From: Actinomycetota bacterium
Lineage (GTDB): Bacteria > Actinomycetota > Actinomycetes > S36-B12
Direction: 5' to 3'
Assembly: GCA_016870515.1 (NCBI GenBank)
Contig: VGBL01000009.1
Span: 1-60,485 of the forward strand
DNA: 60,485 bases
Shown here piece after piece: positions 53,006 through 60,485 of the stretch. The position numbers and the translations under genes were made by a program. Numbering within the stretch: the stretch's first letter is position 1; every line of letters starts with the position of its first letter. The notes below the pieces were generated by a model that was given only the letters and a program-made list of their open reading frames with translations, was not told the DNA's origin and made no database searches.

Positions 53006-54436
53006 CTAGGTGCGAGTGCCTTCGAGTTGCCCCATTGCCTCCAGCGAGACGCCCTTCGTCTCGCGGATGTAGCGAGCGACGAAGGGAATCGACAGGATCG
53101 CGAACACCGTGAAGATCCCGTAGGCCAAGCCTAGGGAAATCCCGGCTAGGCCGGGGAACGTCGTCGACACGATGAAGTTGGCGACCCACTGCGCGGATGC
53201 GGCGACGGCTAGCGCTGCCGCGCGGATGCGGTTAGGGAACATCTCGCCGAGGAGCACCCACACGACCGGCCCCCACGTCGCGGCGAAGAACGCCACGTAG
53301 AGATTGAAGGCGATCATCGCCACGATGTTGGGACCGTCGGTGAGCACCGGCTGCCCTTCCGCGTCGATGGGCGCCGTGCCGAAGATGAAGGTCAGCGTGG
53401 CGAGCGTGACCACCATGCCGCTCGACCCGACGAGCAGAAGCGGTTTGCGTCCTACGCGGTCGACCAGCGCGATGGCCACGATGGTGAATGCCACGTTGAC
53501 GCCGGTGGTGATGAGCGAGGTCTCGAACGCCTGGGCCTCGCTGAATCCCACGGCCTCCCAGATCGAGTTGGAGTAGTAGAAGACGGCGTTGATGCCGACG
53601 AACTGCTGGAAGGCGCTGAGCAGGATGCCGATCCACACGATGGGCATGAGACCGAAGGCCTTGCCCCGGAGGTCGGACATGCGCGGCTTGTGATCGCCCT
53701 GGAGCGACTGCTTGATGTCGTCGACGATGGGCGTGACATCGACCGTGTAGATGGTCGAGAGCACCTCGGCTGCCTCAGCGGTCTTCCCGATCGAGACGAG
53801 GTAGCGCGGTGACTCGGGGATGCGCAGGACGAGCAGCGCGAAGACCACGGCGGGGATGAGCATGGTGAGGAACATCCACTGCCAGGCCTCGAGCCCGAGC
53901 AGCCATTCGTTGCGGGCCTTGCCCCCGGCCGCGTTGAGCACCATGAAGTTCACCAGGCCCGTAGCGAAGATGCCGATGACGACGGCGAACTGCTGCAGGG
54001 ATCCCATGCGCCCACGGATCTGCGCCGGCGCGATCTCAGCGATGTACATCGGGGCCGTGACACTGGCGACGCCGATGCCGGCACCGCCGATGAAGCGCCA
54101 CAGGCACAGGTCGTAGACGCCCAGGGGGAAGGCCTGGCCGATGGCCGCGACGAGGAAGAGCGCTGCGGCGACGAGCATGACCTTCTTGCGCCCGAAGCGA
54201 TCGGCCAGCGAGCCGGTGAACCAGGCGCCGATAGCGGATCCGATGAGTGCGATGGAGACGACAAGGCCGATCTGGAAGCCGCCTAGCCCGAAGATGTCCT
54301 TCAGGGCGGTCGCCGCTCCGTTGATGACCGCGGAGTCGTAGCCGAAGAGGAAGCCGCCGAGCGCCGCCGTCGATGCGAGTCTGACTACTCGGCCGGTACG
54401 ATACCCCTCGCCGGTGGCCTGCGGGATCGGTGCCAT
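53006..54436 (-). CDS. Sugar-porter family MFS transporter
   Basis: 476-aa sugar:proton symporter type. Motifs: GGFLFGYDSAVINGA in helix 1, DRFGRKKVML, the RFIGGAGIGVASVTAPMYIAEI block, PESPRYLVS (PESPR), QQFVGINAVFYYSNSIW (sugar-binding helix 7), DRVGRKPLL and the C-terminal PETKG-like RETKGVSLE. It imports a hexose or related sugar or polyol. SD GGGAGG precedes ATG 54436. It ends tail to tail with the aldehyde dehydrogenase gene. Confidence 0.93.
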   Translation of the reverse strand: MAPIPQATGEGYRTGRVVRLASTAALGGFLFGYDSAVINGAATALKDIFGLGGFQIGLVVSIALIGSAIGAWFTGSLADRFGRKKVMLVAAALFLVAAIGQAFPLGVYDLCLWRFIGGAGIGVASVTAPMYIAEIAPAQIRGRMGSLQQFAVVIGIFATGLVNFMVLNAAGGKARNEWLLGLEAWQWMFLTMLIPAVVFALLVLRIPESPRYLVSIGKTAEAAEVLSTIYTVDVTPIVDDIKQSLQGDHKPRMSDLRGKAFGLMPIVWIGILLSAFQQFVGINAVFYYSNSIWEAVGFSEAQAFETSLITTGVNVAFTIVAIALVDRVGRKPLLLVGSSGMVVTLATLTFIFGTAPIDAEGQPVLTDGPNIVAMIAFNLYVAFFAATWGPVVWVLLGEMFPNRIRAAALAVAASAQWVANFIVSTTFPGLAGISLGLAYGIFTVFAILSIPFVARYIRETKGVSLEAMGQLEGTRT

Positions 54437-54510
54437 GGCGCCTCCCAAAGTGGTCCGGAACCAAACGCTATGACGGCCTGGAGGCGGGCGGTTGGATTTC
54501 GCGAAAGTTG

Positions 54511-57186
54511 CTAGAGCCCGGACTGTCGCACGCAACTGCCGACCGCGGGGGTTGTGCCTGGGAGGACCTCAATGCGGTCGTGGACCCACTCCTTCATCTC
54601 GGCCACGTGGCTGATGACTCCCACCGCTCGACCACGCGCGCGCAGGGCATCGAGCTGGTCGAGCACCACGCTCAATGTGTCGGCATCGAGGGAGCCGAAG
54701 CCCTCGTCGACGAACAGGGTCTCGAGAGTGACTCCACCGCTCTCCTCGCGGACGACGTCGGCCAGGCCCAGGGCAAGGGAGAGGGAGGCGTAGAAGGTCT
54801 CGCCTCCGGAGAGGGTGGCGGGATCTCGATGCTGCCCGCTCCAGGCGTCGACGATGTCGATGCCCAGCCCCGACTGCGCATTGCCCGACGAAGCCTCATC
54901 GAGAGCGAAGGCGTATTTGCCGCTGCTCATGCGCTCCAGGTGCACCGATGCGGCCTCGAGCACGGCCCGGAACCGGCGCTGCACGGCGTAGGCCTGCAGG
55001 GTGAGCTTGCGAATGTTGGCGTTGCTGCGCGCGGTGACCAGGGCACCGAGCTCTATCGCGGCAGCGGTCGTCGCGGATGTGGCGGCCGCGGCCGCAGTGG
55101 CGTCACGCCACTCGTCGCGATGGGCCAGGAGGGCATTGACTGCCTCGGTCGCCCGCACAGCTCGCTGCTGGGCCAGCAGGTGATCGCTCTCGGCGGCGGT
55201 CAGCGCCGCCTTCGCCTCATCGGCCGCGAGTGCCGCCGCCTCAGGATCGATGTCGGCAGCCAGGCCCGCGGCTTTGGAACGGGCCTGCAGGAGCGCGTCC
55301 ATCGCGGCGCGCTGTGTGTCGATGTGCGCGATGGCCGCCTGTGCGCTGGTCGCGTCACCCAGCTCGGCGCGGTGACGATCGGTCTGCGTGCGCACGCGCT
55401 CGTCGAATGCGTCGCGGGCGGCCTGGGCGGTCGCCAGTTGGGCGACAAGCGCCTCGGTGGCGCTGGCGACGTCAACCTGCGTGAGTGCGACTGCGGCCTG
55501 CCGCTGCACGAGGTCTTCGATCGAGTTGGCTGCCGCAAGGGCACCTCTCGCGGCAGCGCGAGCACGCTCGAGGTCGCCGGATAGGACATCGGGAGAGGTA
55601 TTGCCTATCGTGGCAGTGAGCGCCGCCAGATCCTTGTCGATCGCACTCACCGCGTGCTGCGCGTCGCGATAGGCCCCCTCCGCGGCGCTCTCGGCGGCGG
55701 CCGCGGCGTGAGCCATCGACTCCGCGCGTGCGACCTCATCGTCGATGACGAGGTCCTCGTCGCCGGCCGCTGCGGGCAGGGGATGCTCGAGCGCCCCGCA
55801 AACGGGGCATGCCTGGCCGTCGACCAGGAGGGTGGCGAGGTGTGCAGCGCGCTGGTCGAGCTGGCGGCGCAGCAACTCCGCCGCGCCGGTGCGAGCCGCG
55901 TGCAGGTCGTCGCGTGCCTTCTGCAGTGCGTCGGACGCGGCCTTGTCGGTGGCTCGCGCTCGATCGGCGGCGGCGACGAGATCATCGCGAACGACGAGCG
56001 ACTGAGCGAGCGACTCAAGGCGGGACACCTCGGCGTCGAGTGCGGGAGCAGACGCGGCGGCCGCACGCGCCTGCGCCAGCTCGGACTCGAGCGCACGCAC
56101 CTGCTTGGGCAGCGCTTGCGCCTGGGCGCGCGTCGTCTCGAGAGCATCGGCAAGTTGAGCCACCGTCGCGCGTGCGATCTCTGTCTCACGGTCGCGTTGG
56201 TCGCCCTGCGCCTCCCACTCGGCGAGCGGCTCGAGGCGAGTGCGCTGGGCGACCAACGCGGCATCGCGCGAGCGGAGCCCGGTGTCGTCGAGTGCGGCAT
56301 CGCGGGGATCAAGTGTGGCGGCGGCCTGGGCGATTGCCTGACGCGCCTCGGCTGCCGCTCGCGCGCTCTGAAGAGAGCCCTGGGCCATGACATCGGACTG
56401 TCGAGCGGCATCGAGGACCGGAATCAGCGCCGCAACGTGGACCGCGGCATCAGAGACCTCGGCCTCGAGGGACGCCACCAGGGTGTCGAGGTCGGCTTCG
56501 ACCACCGACTCAGGATCGAGGACCTCCGAGGCGCGCTGCCGACCCATCGTCACAGCCTTCTCCAGGCGAGCAATCGCATCGCTGCGTGCCTGCGCTGCCT
56601 CGTCAGCGGAGCGCTTGAGCTCGTCTTGCACACGCTCGAGCATGCGGTCGTCGATAAGGCTGGCGAGGGTGCGGTAGCGGTCCGTGGGCTTGGCTCGCAG
56701 GAGCGCGTCGAATTCACCCTGGGGGAGCACGACGAGCCTGCGGAACTGCTCCACGCTGAGGCCGAGGCGCTGCTGGAGGTAGACGCCGATCTCCTTGGCC
56801 TCGCGCATGGAAGGCGTGGCACCGTCGTCAACGATGAGCGTCTGTCGTGCGCGCTCGGAGGTGGTGCCCGAGCCGCGAGCCTTGAGCCGCTCGTAGGCCG
56901 GGTTGCGCGTTATGGTGTGGCGAATGCCATCGACGCTGAAAGTGAGGGAGACCTCGGTGGGCTCGTCAGGACCGCACAGGTGGCTGCGCAACCGACCGGC
57001 ATCGGACTCGGCGCCGGAGAGCGAGCCGTAGAGGGCAAAGACGATCGCGTCGATGATCGTCGTCTTGCCTGAGCCGGTGGGGCCCTCGATCAAGAACAGC
57101 CCGGAGGCCGTCAGGGCATCGAAGTCGATCGACTGCGGCCCGCGGAAGGGCCCGATGCCGCAGAACTCCATCGCGTGCAGTCTCAC
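54511..57186 (-). CDS. sbcC: Exonuclease subunit SbcC
   Basis: 891-aa SMC-like ATPase of the Mre11-Rad50 type complex that opens DNA ends and hairpins. N-terminal Walker A is IEGPTGSGKTTI. Long Ala/Glu/Arg-rich coiled coils flank a central zinc hook CPVCGALEHPLP. At the C-terminus are the ABC signature LSGGETFYASLSLALGLADV and Walker B LETLFVDEGFGSLD. Its start overlaps the sbcD stop by 4 nt. Some 74 nt separate its end from the sugar porter start. Confidence 0.95.
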   Translation of the reverse strand: MRLHAMEFCGIGPFRGPQSIDFDALTASGLFLIEGPTGSGKTTIIDAIVFALYGSLSGAESDAGRLRSHLCGPDEPTEVSLTFSVDGIRHTITRNPAYERLKARGSGTTSERARQTLIVDDGATPSMREAKEIGVYLQQRLGLSVEQFRRLVVLPQGEFDALLRAKPTDRYRTLASLIDDRMLERVQDELKRSADEAAQARSDAIARLEKAVTMGRQRASEVLDPESVVEADLDTLVASLEAEVSDAAVHVAALIPVLDAARQSDVMAQGSLQSARAAAEARQAIAQAAATLDPRDAALDDTGLRSRDAALVAQRTRLEPLAEWEAQGDQRDRETEIARATVAQLADALETTRAQAQALPKQVRALESELAQARAAAASAPALDAEVSRLESLAQSLVVRDDLVAAADRARATDKAASDALQKARDDLHAARTGAAELLRRQLDQRAAHLATLLVDGQACPVCGALEHPLPAAAGDEDLVIDDEVARAESMAHAAAAAESAAEGAYRDAQHAVSAIDKDLAALTATIGNTSPDVLSGDLERARAAARGALAAANSIEDLVQRQAAVALTQVDVASATEALVAQLATAQAARDAFDERVRTQTDRHRAELGDATSAQAAIAHIDTQRAAMDALLQARSKAAGLAADIDPEAAALAADEAKAALTAAESDHLLAQQRAVRATEAVNALLAHRDEWRDATAAAAATSATTAAAIELGALVTARSNANIRKLTLQAYAVQRRFRAVLEAASVHLERMSSGKYAFALDEASSGNAQSGLGIDIVDAWSGQHRDPATLSGGETFYASLSLALGLADVVREESGGVTLETLFVDEGFGSLDADTLSVVLDQLDALRARGRAVGVISHVAEMKEWVHDRIEVLPGTTPAVGSCVRQSGL

Positions 57187-58337
57187 TCGCGCACGCCCCC
57201 GATGCGCACGCGCTCGACGGCCTCGCGCAGCAGCTCCCGCTCGACCTCGTCGGGCGGGGTCGTCGTCACGTGCTCGACGAACGCCTCGGCGATCGCGAGC
57301 GGGTCGGTGACCGGCTGGCCGTCGGCGTCGACGGCGATGACCGCCGCCAGAGCAGCGCGATCGAAGGCGAGTTCCACGGTGTGCGGCAGGAGGGCGCGCA
57401 GGCGTCCCATGGGATCGTCGGGACGCCTTGCGTCGGTGAGTCGCACGCGCACCCAGTGATCGGCGTAGGACGGCGTCGCCGGGTCGTCGAGGATCTCCTG
57501 AAGCGTGCCAGTGAGGGTGATGAGTGGGCGTGGAACCGGAAGGGACACGGCGCAGATGTCGGGAGGCCCCTCGTGAGCAAAGTCGATGACCGTCACCGAT
57601 TTCACATGTGATTGCTCGGAGAACGAGAACGCGAGCGGTGATCCGCTGTAGCGAATGGTCGGACCGCCCACCTGCTGGGCCCCGTGGAGGTGGCCGAGCG
57701 CGACATAGTCGACCGCAGCGAACACCGACGCGGGAGCATCGCCGATGCCGCCCACCCGCAGGTCGCGCTCGGAGTCACTGACCACGGCGTCGGTGCCGCC
57801 AGTGATGAAGGCGTGGGCGGCAACGATGGACCGAACGCCGTCGCGCGATGCGAGGTCGTCGCGCACTCGCTGCATGGCAGCGTCGAGCACTGCCGAGTGG
57901 GAGCGCTCCGCGCCGAGCGCCTCGCGATGCAGGTCGGGCTCGAGGTAGGGAAGGCCGTAGACGGCGAGCGTGACACCGTCGCGACCCTGGACCAGGAGGG
58001 GATCGGCAATCGAAGGCAGGCCGGTGCGCAGATGGAGGCCGGAGCTGGCGAGGAGTCGGCCGGCAAACCCCAGCCGCGTGGGCGAGTCGTGATTGCCGGA
58101 GGTGACCAGGACGGGGCAGGTGCGGGTGAGGCGGATGACGGCGTCTTCCCAGACCGTGACCGCAGCGAGCGAGGGCACCGCTCGGTCGTAGACGTCGCCT
58201 GCGACGATGACGAGCTCGACACCCTCGGCCTCCACATAGGTGACCAGCCAGTCGATGAAGCCGCGCTGGTGGTCGAGGATGTCCACACCGTGGAAACTCC
58301 GGCCGAGATGCCAGTCGGAGGTGTGCAGCACTCGCAT
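57183..58337 (-). CDS. sbcD: Exonuclease subunit SbcD
   Basis: 384-aa metallophosphoesterase nuclease. Motif order: HTSDWHLGRSFHG, VIVAGDVYDRAVPS, LVTSGNHDSPTRLGF, AHAFITGG and YVALGHLHGAQ, which bind the two manganese ions. The C-terminal capping domain carries the RRPDDPMGRLRALLPH region. It works with SbcC in the cytoplasm on double-strand breaks. First gene of the sbcDC pair; divergent from the thioesterase gene with about 70 nt between. Confidence 0.95.
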   Translation of the reverse strand: MRVLHTSDWHLGRSFHGVDILDHQRGFIDWLVTYVEAEGVELVIVAGDVYDRAVPSLAAVTVWEDAVIRLTRTCPVLVTSGNHDSPTRLGFAGRLLASSGLHLRTGLPSIADPLLVQGRDGVTLAVYGLPYLEPDLHREALGAERSHSAVLDAAMQRVRDDLASRDGVRSIVAAHAFITGGTDAVVSDSERDLRVGGIGDAPASVFAAVDYVALGHLHGAQQVGGPTIRYSGSPLAFSFSEQSHVKSVTVIDFAHEGPPDICAVSLPVPRPLITLTGTLQEILDDPATPSYADHWVRVRLTDARRPDDPMGRLRALLPHTVELAFDRAALAAVIAVDADGQPVTDPLAIAEAFVEHVTTTPPDEVERELLREAVERVRIGGVRE

Positions 58338-58406
58338 CCGGGCAGGCTAACGCGACTGGCTGATAGCGCGCGGGGACCACGCGCGCGCCCCGGCTACTGT
58401 CGACCG

Positions 58407-59216
58407 GTGCCCTCCTTCCGGGATCTCACAACCGTCGACGGCGGCACCTGGCAGCTGGCCGAAGGCTGGAGCCAGGGCAGGGGAGCCTGGGGCGGACTGC
58501 TCGTCGGCACCGCCGTACGCACGGCCGAGGCCGCAGATCTGCGCCCCACAGAGGCGACGTCTTCGCGCGAGGTGCGCGAAGTGTCCGTCGACATGCTCGG
58601 GCCCGTTCCCGCGGGCCGCGTTCCGGTGCGCATTCGCGCATTGCGGCAAGGATCGGGCACGTCGGCGTGGCGGGTGGAGTTCACCGCAGATGAGGGCGAT
58701 GAAGAGGTGCTGGCCACGGCCTCCGTCGTGCTCGGTCAGCCACGCGCTGACGACGTCGCAGCGCAGCGCGACCCGCGACTGTCGATGCCGCATTCGCCGC
58801 CGTGGCGCGATGTTGCGCTCGTGCCGCTCGGTCCCCCGATGGCGCCGGTCTTCACTCAGCACCTGGAGTTCCGTCCGCTGTCGGGACTCCCCTATCAGGG
58901 CACGGCCACCGACGTGATGTGCTGGGTCCGCTTCCCGCAGTCAGATCACGCAGACGCGGCCCTCGCACTGGGACTCGTCGACGCACTCTGGCCCGCGGTG
59001 CTCACCACATTCAGCGACGTGCGACCGGTGGCCACGCTGACATTCGCGGCGAGCCTGCTCGTCGATCCGGCCACGATCGACCCCGAGAAACCCTTGCTGC
59101 ATCATGGCCGCCTGGTCGCCGTACGCGACGGCTACGCCACGGAGACGCGTGAGTTGTGGACTCCCGACGGGCGTCTGGCTGTGCTCAACACCCAGATCAT
59201 GGCTATCATCCGCTAG
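58407..59216 (+). CDS. Acyl-CoA thioesterase family protein (double hotdog, TesB-like)
   Basis: 269-aa protein with two hotdog halves. The N-terminal half has GTWQLAEGWSQGRGAWGGLLVGTAVRTA (the TesB-like opening with GGLL at the long helix) and SREVREVSVDMLGPVPAGRV; the C-terminal half has HLEFRPLSG, DALWPAVLTTF and the H-x-x-L-V-A-V-R-D-G-Y end. It probably hydrolyses acyl-CoA. GTG at 58407. It precedes the CaiB/BaiF gene by 28 nt and is likely cotranscribed, so both act on CoA thioesters. Confidence 0.85.
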   Translation: MPSFRDLTTVDGGTWQLAEGWSQGRGAWGGLLVGTAVRTAEAADLRPTEATSSREVREVSVDMLGPVPAGRVPVRIRALRQGSGTSAWRVEFTADEGDEEVLATASVVLGQPRADDVAAQRDPRLSMPHSPPWRDVALVPLGPPMAPVFTQHLEFRPLSGLPYQGTATDVMCWVRFPQSDHADAALALGLVDALWPAVLTTFSDVRPVATLTFAASLLVDPATIDPEKPLLHHGRLVAVRDGYATETRELWTPDGRLAVLNTQIMAIIR

Positions 59217-59244
59217 GCGACGTACGCACTGGAAGGATTGCGCC

Positions 59245-60387
59245 ATGTCCGAGTCGTCGCGAGGTCCCCTCAGTGGAGTGCGTTTTGTCGAGATGGCCGG
59301 CCTTGGCCCCGCGCCCTTCGCGGCGATGATGCTGGCCGATCTCGGTGCGGAAGGAATCTGCATCGAGTCGCCGCGCAAGGGCCTCCAACTCGGTGATGAC
59401 AGCGCCGACACCACGCGTCGCGGTCGTGCGAGGGTGGTTATCGACCTGCGCGACGAACAGGGCCGTGACGTAGCCCTTGACGTCATCTGCGAGGCCGACA
59501 TCCTCATCGAGGGATTCCGGCCGGGTGTCATGGAACGCCTTGGCCTGTCGCCGCACGCGTGCCTTGCGAGGCGCCCGTCACTGGTCTACGGGCGCATGAC
59601 CGGCTGGGGACAGGACGGCCCCTGGGCGCAGACGGCTGGCCACGACCTCAACTACATCGCCCTGGCGGGGGTCCTCGGGCATGTCGGAAGACGCGATCAG
59701 CCGCCGACGCCGCCCCTGAACCTCGTGGGCGACTACGGCGGCGGAGCGATGCTCCTGGTGGTCGGCGTACTCGCGGCCCTCGCGCATGCCCAGCGCACCG
59801 GCCAGGGTCAGGTGGTCGACGCAGCCATGGTCGACGGTTCGGCGCTGCTGATGTCGCTCTTCCACTCGATGCGCGGATCGGGGCTGTGGAGCGACACCCC
59901 GGGCACCAATCTGCTCGATTCGGGAGCGCCGTTCTACGACGTCTACCGCACGGCCGATGATCGGTGGATAGCCCTTGGCTGCGTCGAGCCGCAGTTCTAC
60001 GCCGCATGGCTGCGCATCGCCGGACTCGAGGCAGAAGACCTCCCGGCGCAGTACGACGTGACGCAGTGGCCGGTGCTCCGCGAGCGCTTCGCGTCGGTCA
60101 TCAGCGGCCGCACGCGCGATGAGTGGGCGTCCCTGGCCGAGGGCACCGACGCCTGCATCGCCCCCGTGCTCACGATGGGCGAGGCACCCGGTCATGCGCA
60201 CCTAGCTGCCCGTGGCACGTTCGTCGAGGTCGGTGGCATCGTGCAGCCGGCTCCCGCGCCGCGCTTCTCACGCACTCCGGCCAGCGCTCCGGGCTGCGTT
60301 AGCGGGGCCGACGCGGCTGCCCTGGCGGACTGGGGCATCGCTGCCTCGCGCATCGAGCACCTCTGCGCTGCCGGCGTCATCTCGTAG
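59245..60387 (+). CDS. CaiB/BaiF CoA-transferase family, alpha-methylacyl-CoA racemase-like
   Basis: 380 aa. The fold opens with LSGVRFVEMAGLGPAPFAAMMLADLGAEGICIE, then ADILIEGFRPGVMERLGL, YGRMTGWGQDGPWAQTAGHDLNYIALAG and the NLVGDYGGGAM block. The His in AGHDLNY and Asp in GDYGGG match the racemase catalytic pair rather than the transferase Asp. It probably interconverts 2-methyl-branched acyl-CoA epimers for beta-oxidation. SD GGAAGGA precedes ATG 59245. The 98 nt after it to the window end hold no gene. Confidence 0.92.
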   Translation: MSESSRGPLSGVRFVEMAGLGPAPFAAMMLADLGAEGICIESPRKGLQLGDDSADTTRRGRARVVIDLRDEQGRDVALDVICEADILIEGFRPGVMERLGLSPHACLARRPSLVYGRMTGWGQDGPWAQTAGHDLNYIALAGVLGHVGRRDQPPTPPLNLVGDYGGGAMLLVVGVLAALAHAQRTGQGQVVDAAMVDGSALLMSLFHSMRGSGLWSDTPGTNLLDSGAPFYDVYRTADDRWIALGCVEPQFYAAWLRIAGLEAEDLPAQYDVTQWPVLRERFASVISGRTRDEWASLAEGTDACIAPVLTMGEAPGHAHLAARGTFVEVGGIVQPAPAPRFSRTPASAPGCVSGADAAALADWGIAASRIEHLCAAGVIS

Positions 60388-60485
60388 CGCTACCTGCTTC
60401 GATCCTTCGCCGAGTGTGCAGCCGGAGCGAGTCCCTCTGGGGAGCGCCGCGGCACAGCTGCTCACTCGGCGCGTGGAGCCCACCC

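Noticed and set aside
55654-57072. Long plus-strand open frame (472 codons) opposite sbcC
   Set aside because: It is antisense to a fully conserved SbcC with hook and ATPase motifs. Open antisense frames are expected in GC-rich coding sequence, and its translation has no recognisable fold.

Overview
This window is a high-GC chromosomal segment of an actinobacterium (class Actinomycetes in the broad sense). The evidence is lineage-typical genes: a mycothiol-dependent formaldehyde dehydrogenase, WhiB1, SigR/SigH with its zinc anti-sigma factor, the 24-residue ribosomal protein bL37, the fused 2-oxoglutarate enzyme Kgd followed by a DUF6104 protein, nickel SOD with its maturation protease, and an initiator tRNA with an actinobacterial sequence and no encoded CCA. 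No phage, plasmid, insertion sequence or CRISPR array was found, so this reads as ordinary chromosome with patches of gene decay.

Layout. 1-5.6 kb is accessory and partly decayed: the mscR/MBL formaldehyde pair, a damaged HigBA toxin-antitoxin, initiator tRNA, a thioesterase, an SDR relic, a DsrE-like protein, a secreted orphan, and a chimeric relic of an IcmF-type acyl-CoA mutase joined to a MarR C-terminus. 5.7-9.05 kb is a thiamine ABC transporter behind a TPP riboswitch. 9.1-18.6 kb carries metabolic genes (SDR, SGNH hydrolase, a frameshifted MBL relic, MalY-type lyase, kinase, alcohol dehydrogenase, galM-pgm, P450). 18.6-31.6 kb is a core block (hisN, rsgA-aroA, SRAP, sigR-rsrA, bL37, biotinyl carrier, pdtaS, whiB1, diacylglycerol kinase) resembling the Rv3218-Rv3228 neighbourhood of Mycobacterium tuberculosis as I recall it. 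A c-di-AMP (ydaO) riboswitch in this block precedes an M23 cell-wall peptidase.

31.6-38.8 kb holds an arsC-aqpS pair, an amine oxidase broken by a stop codon, the divergent sodN/sodX pair, malic enzyme and an MFS transporter. 38.8-42.6 kb is DUF6104 and kgd. 42.6-50.3 kb is a molybdenum-cofactor and molybdenum-hydroxylase maturation island: coxG, an XdhC-YHS fusion, coxD, coxE and moaB in one operon, then moaD, moaE-moaA, and a second XdhC with a MobA-like cytidylyltransferase. No structural molybdo-flavoprotein subunits lie in the window. 50.3-60.4 kb holds acyl-CoA and aldehyde metabolism, a sugar porter, sbcCD, an acyl-CoA thioesterase and a CaiB/BaiF racemase or transferase.

The clearest pattern beyond routine annotation is decay limited to accessory genes (higBA, an SDR, IcmF/MarR, an MBL hydrolase, a membrane protein, an amine oxidase), while every core gene is intact. 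The most interesting intact items are the cox/moa maturation island with its XdhC-YHS fusion, the FlK-type thioesterase-GNAT fusion, and the two riboswitches whose 3' ends contain or abut the Shine-Dalgarno sequence. I did not find a convincing wholly new system.
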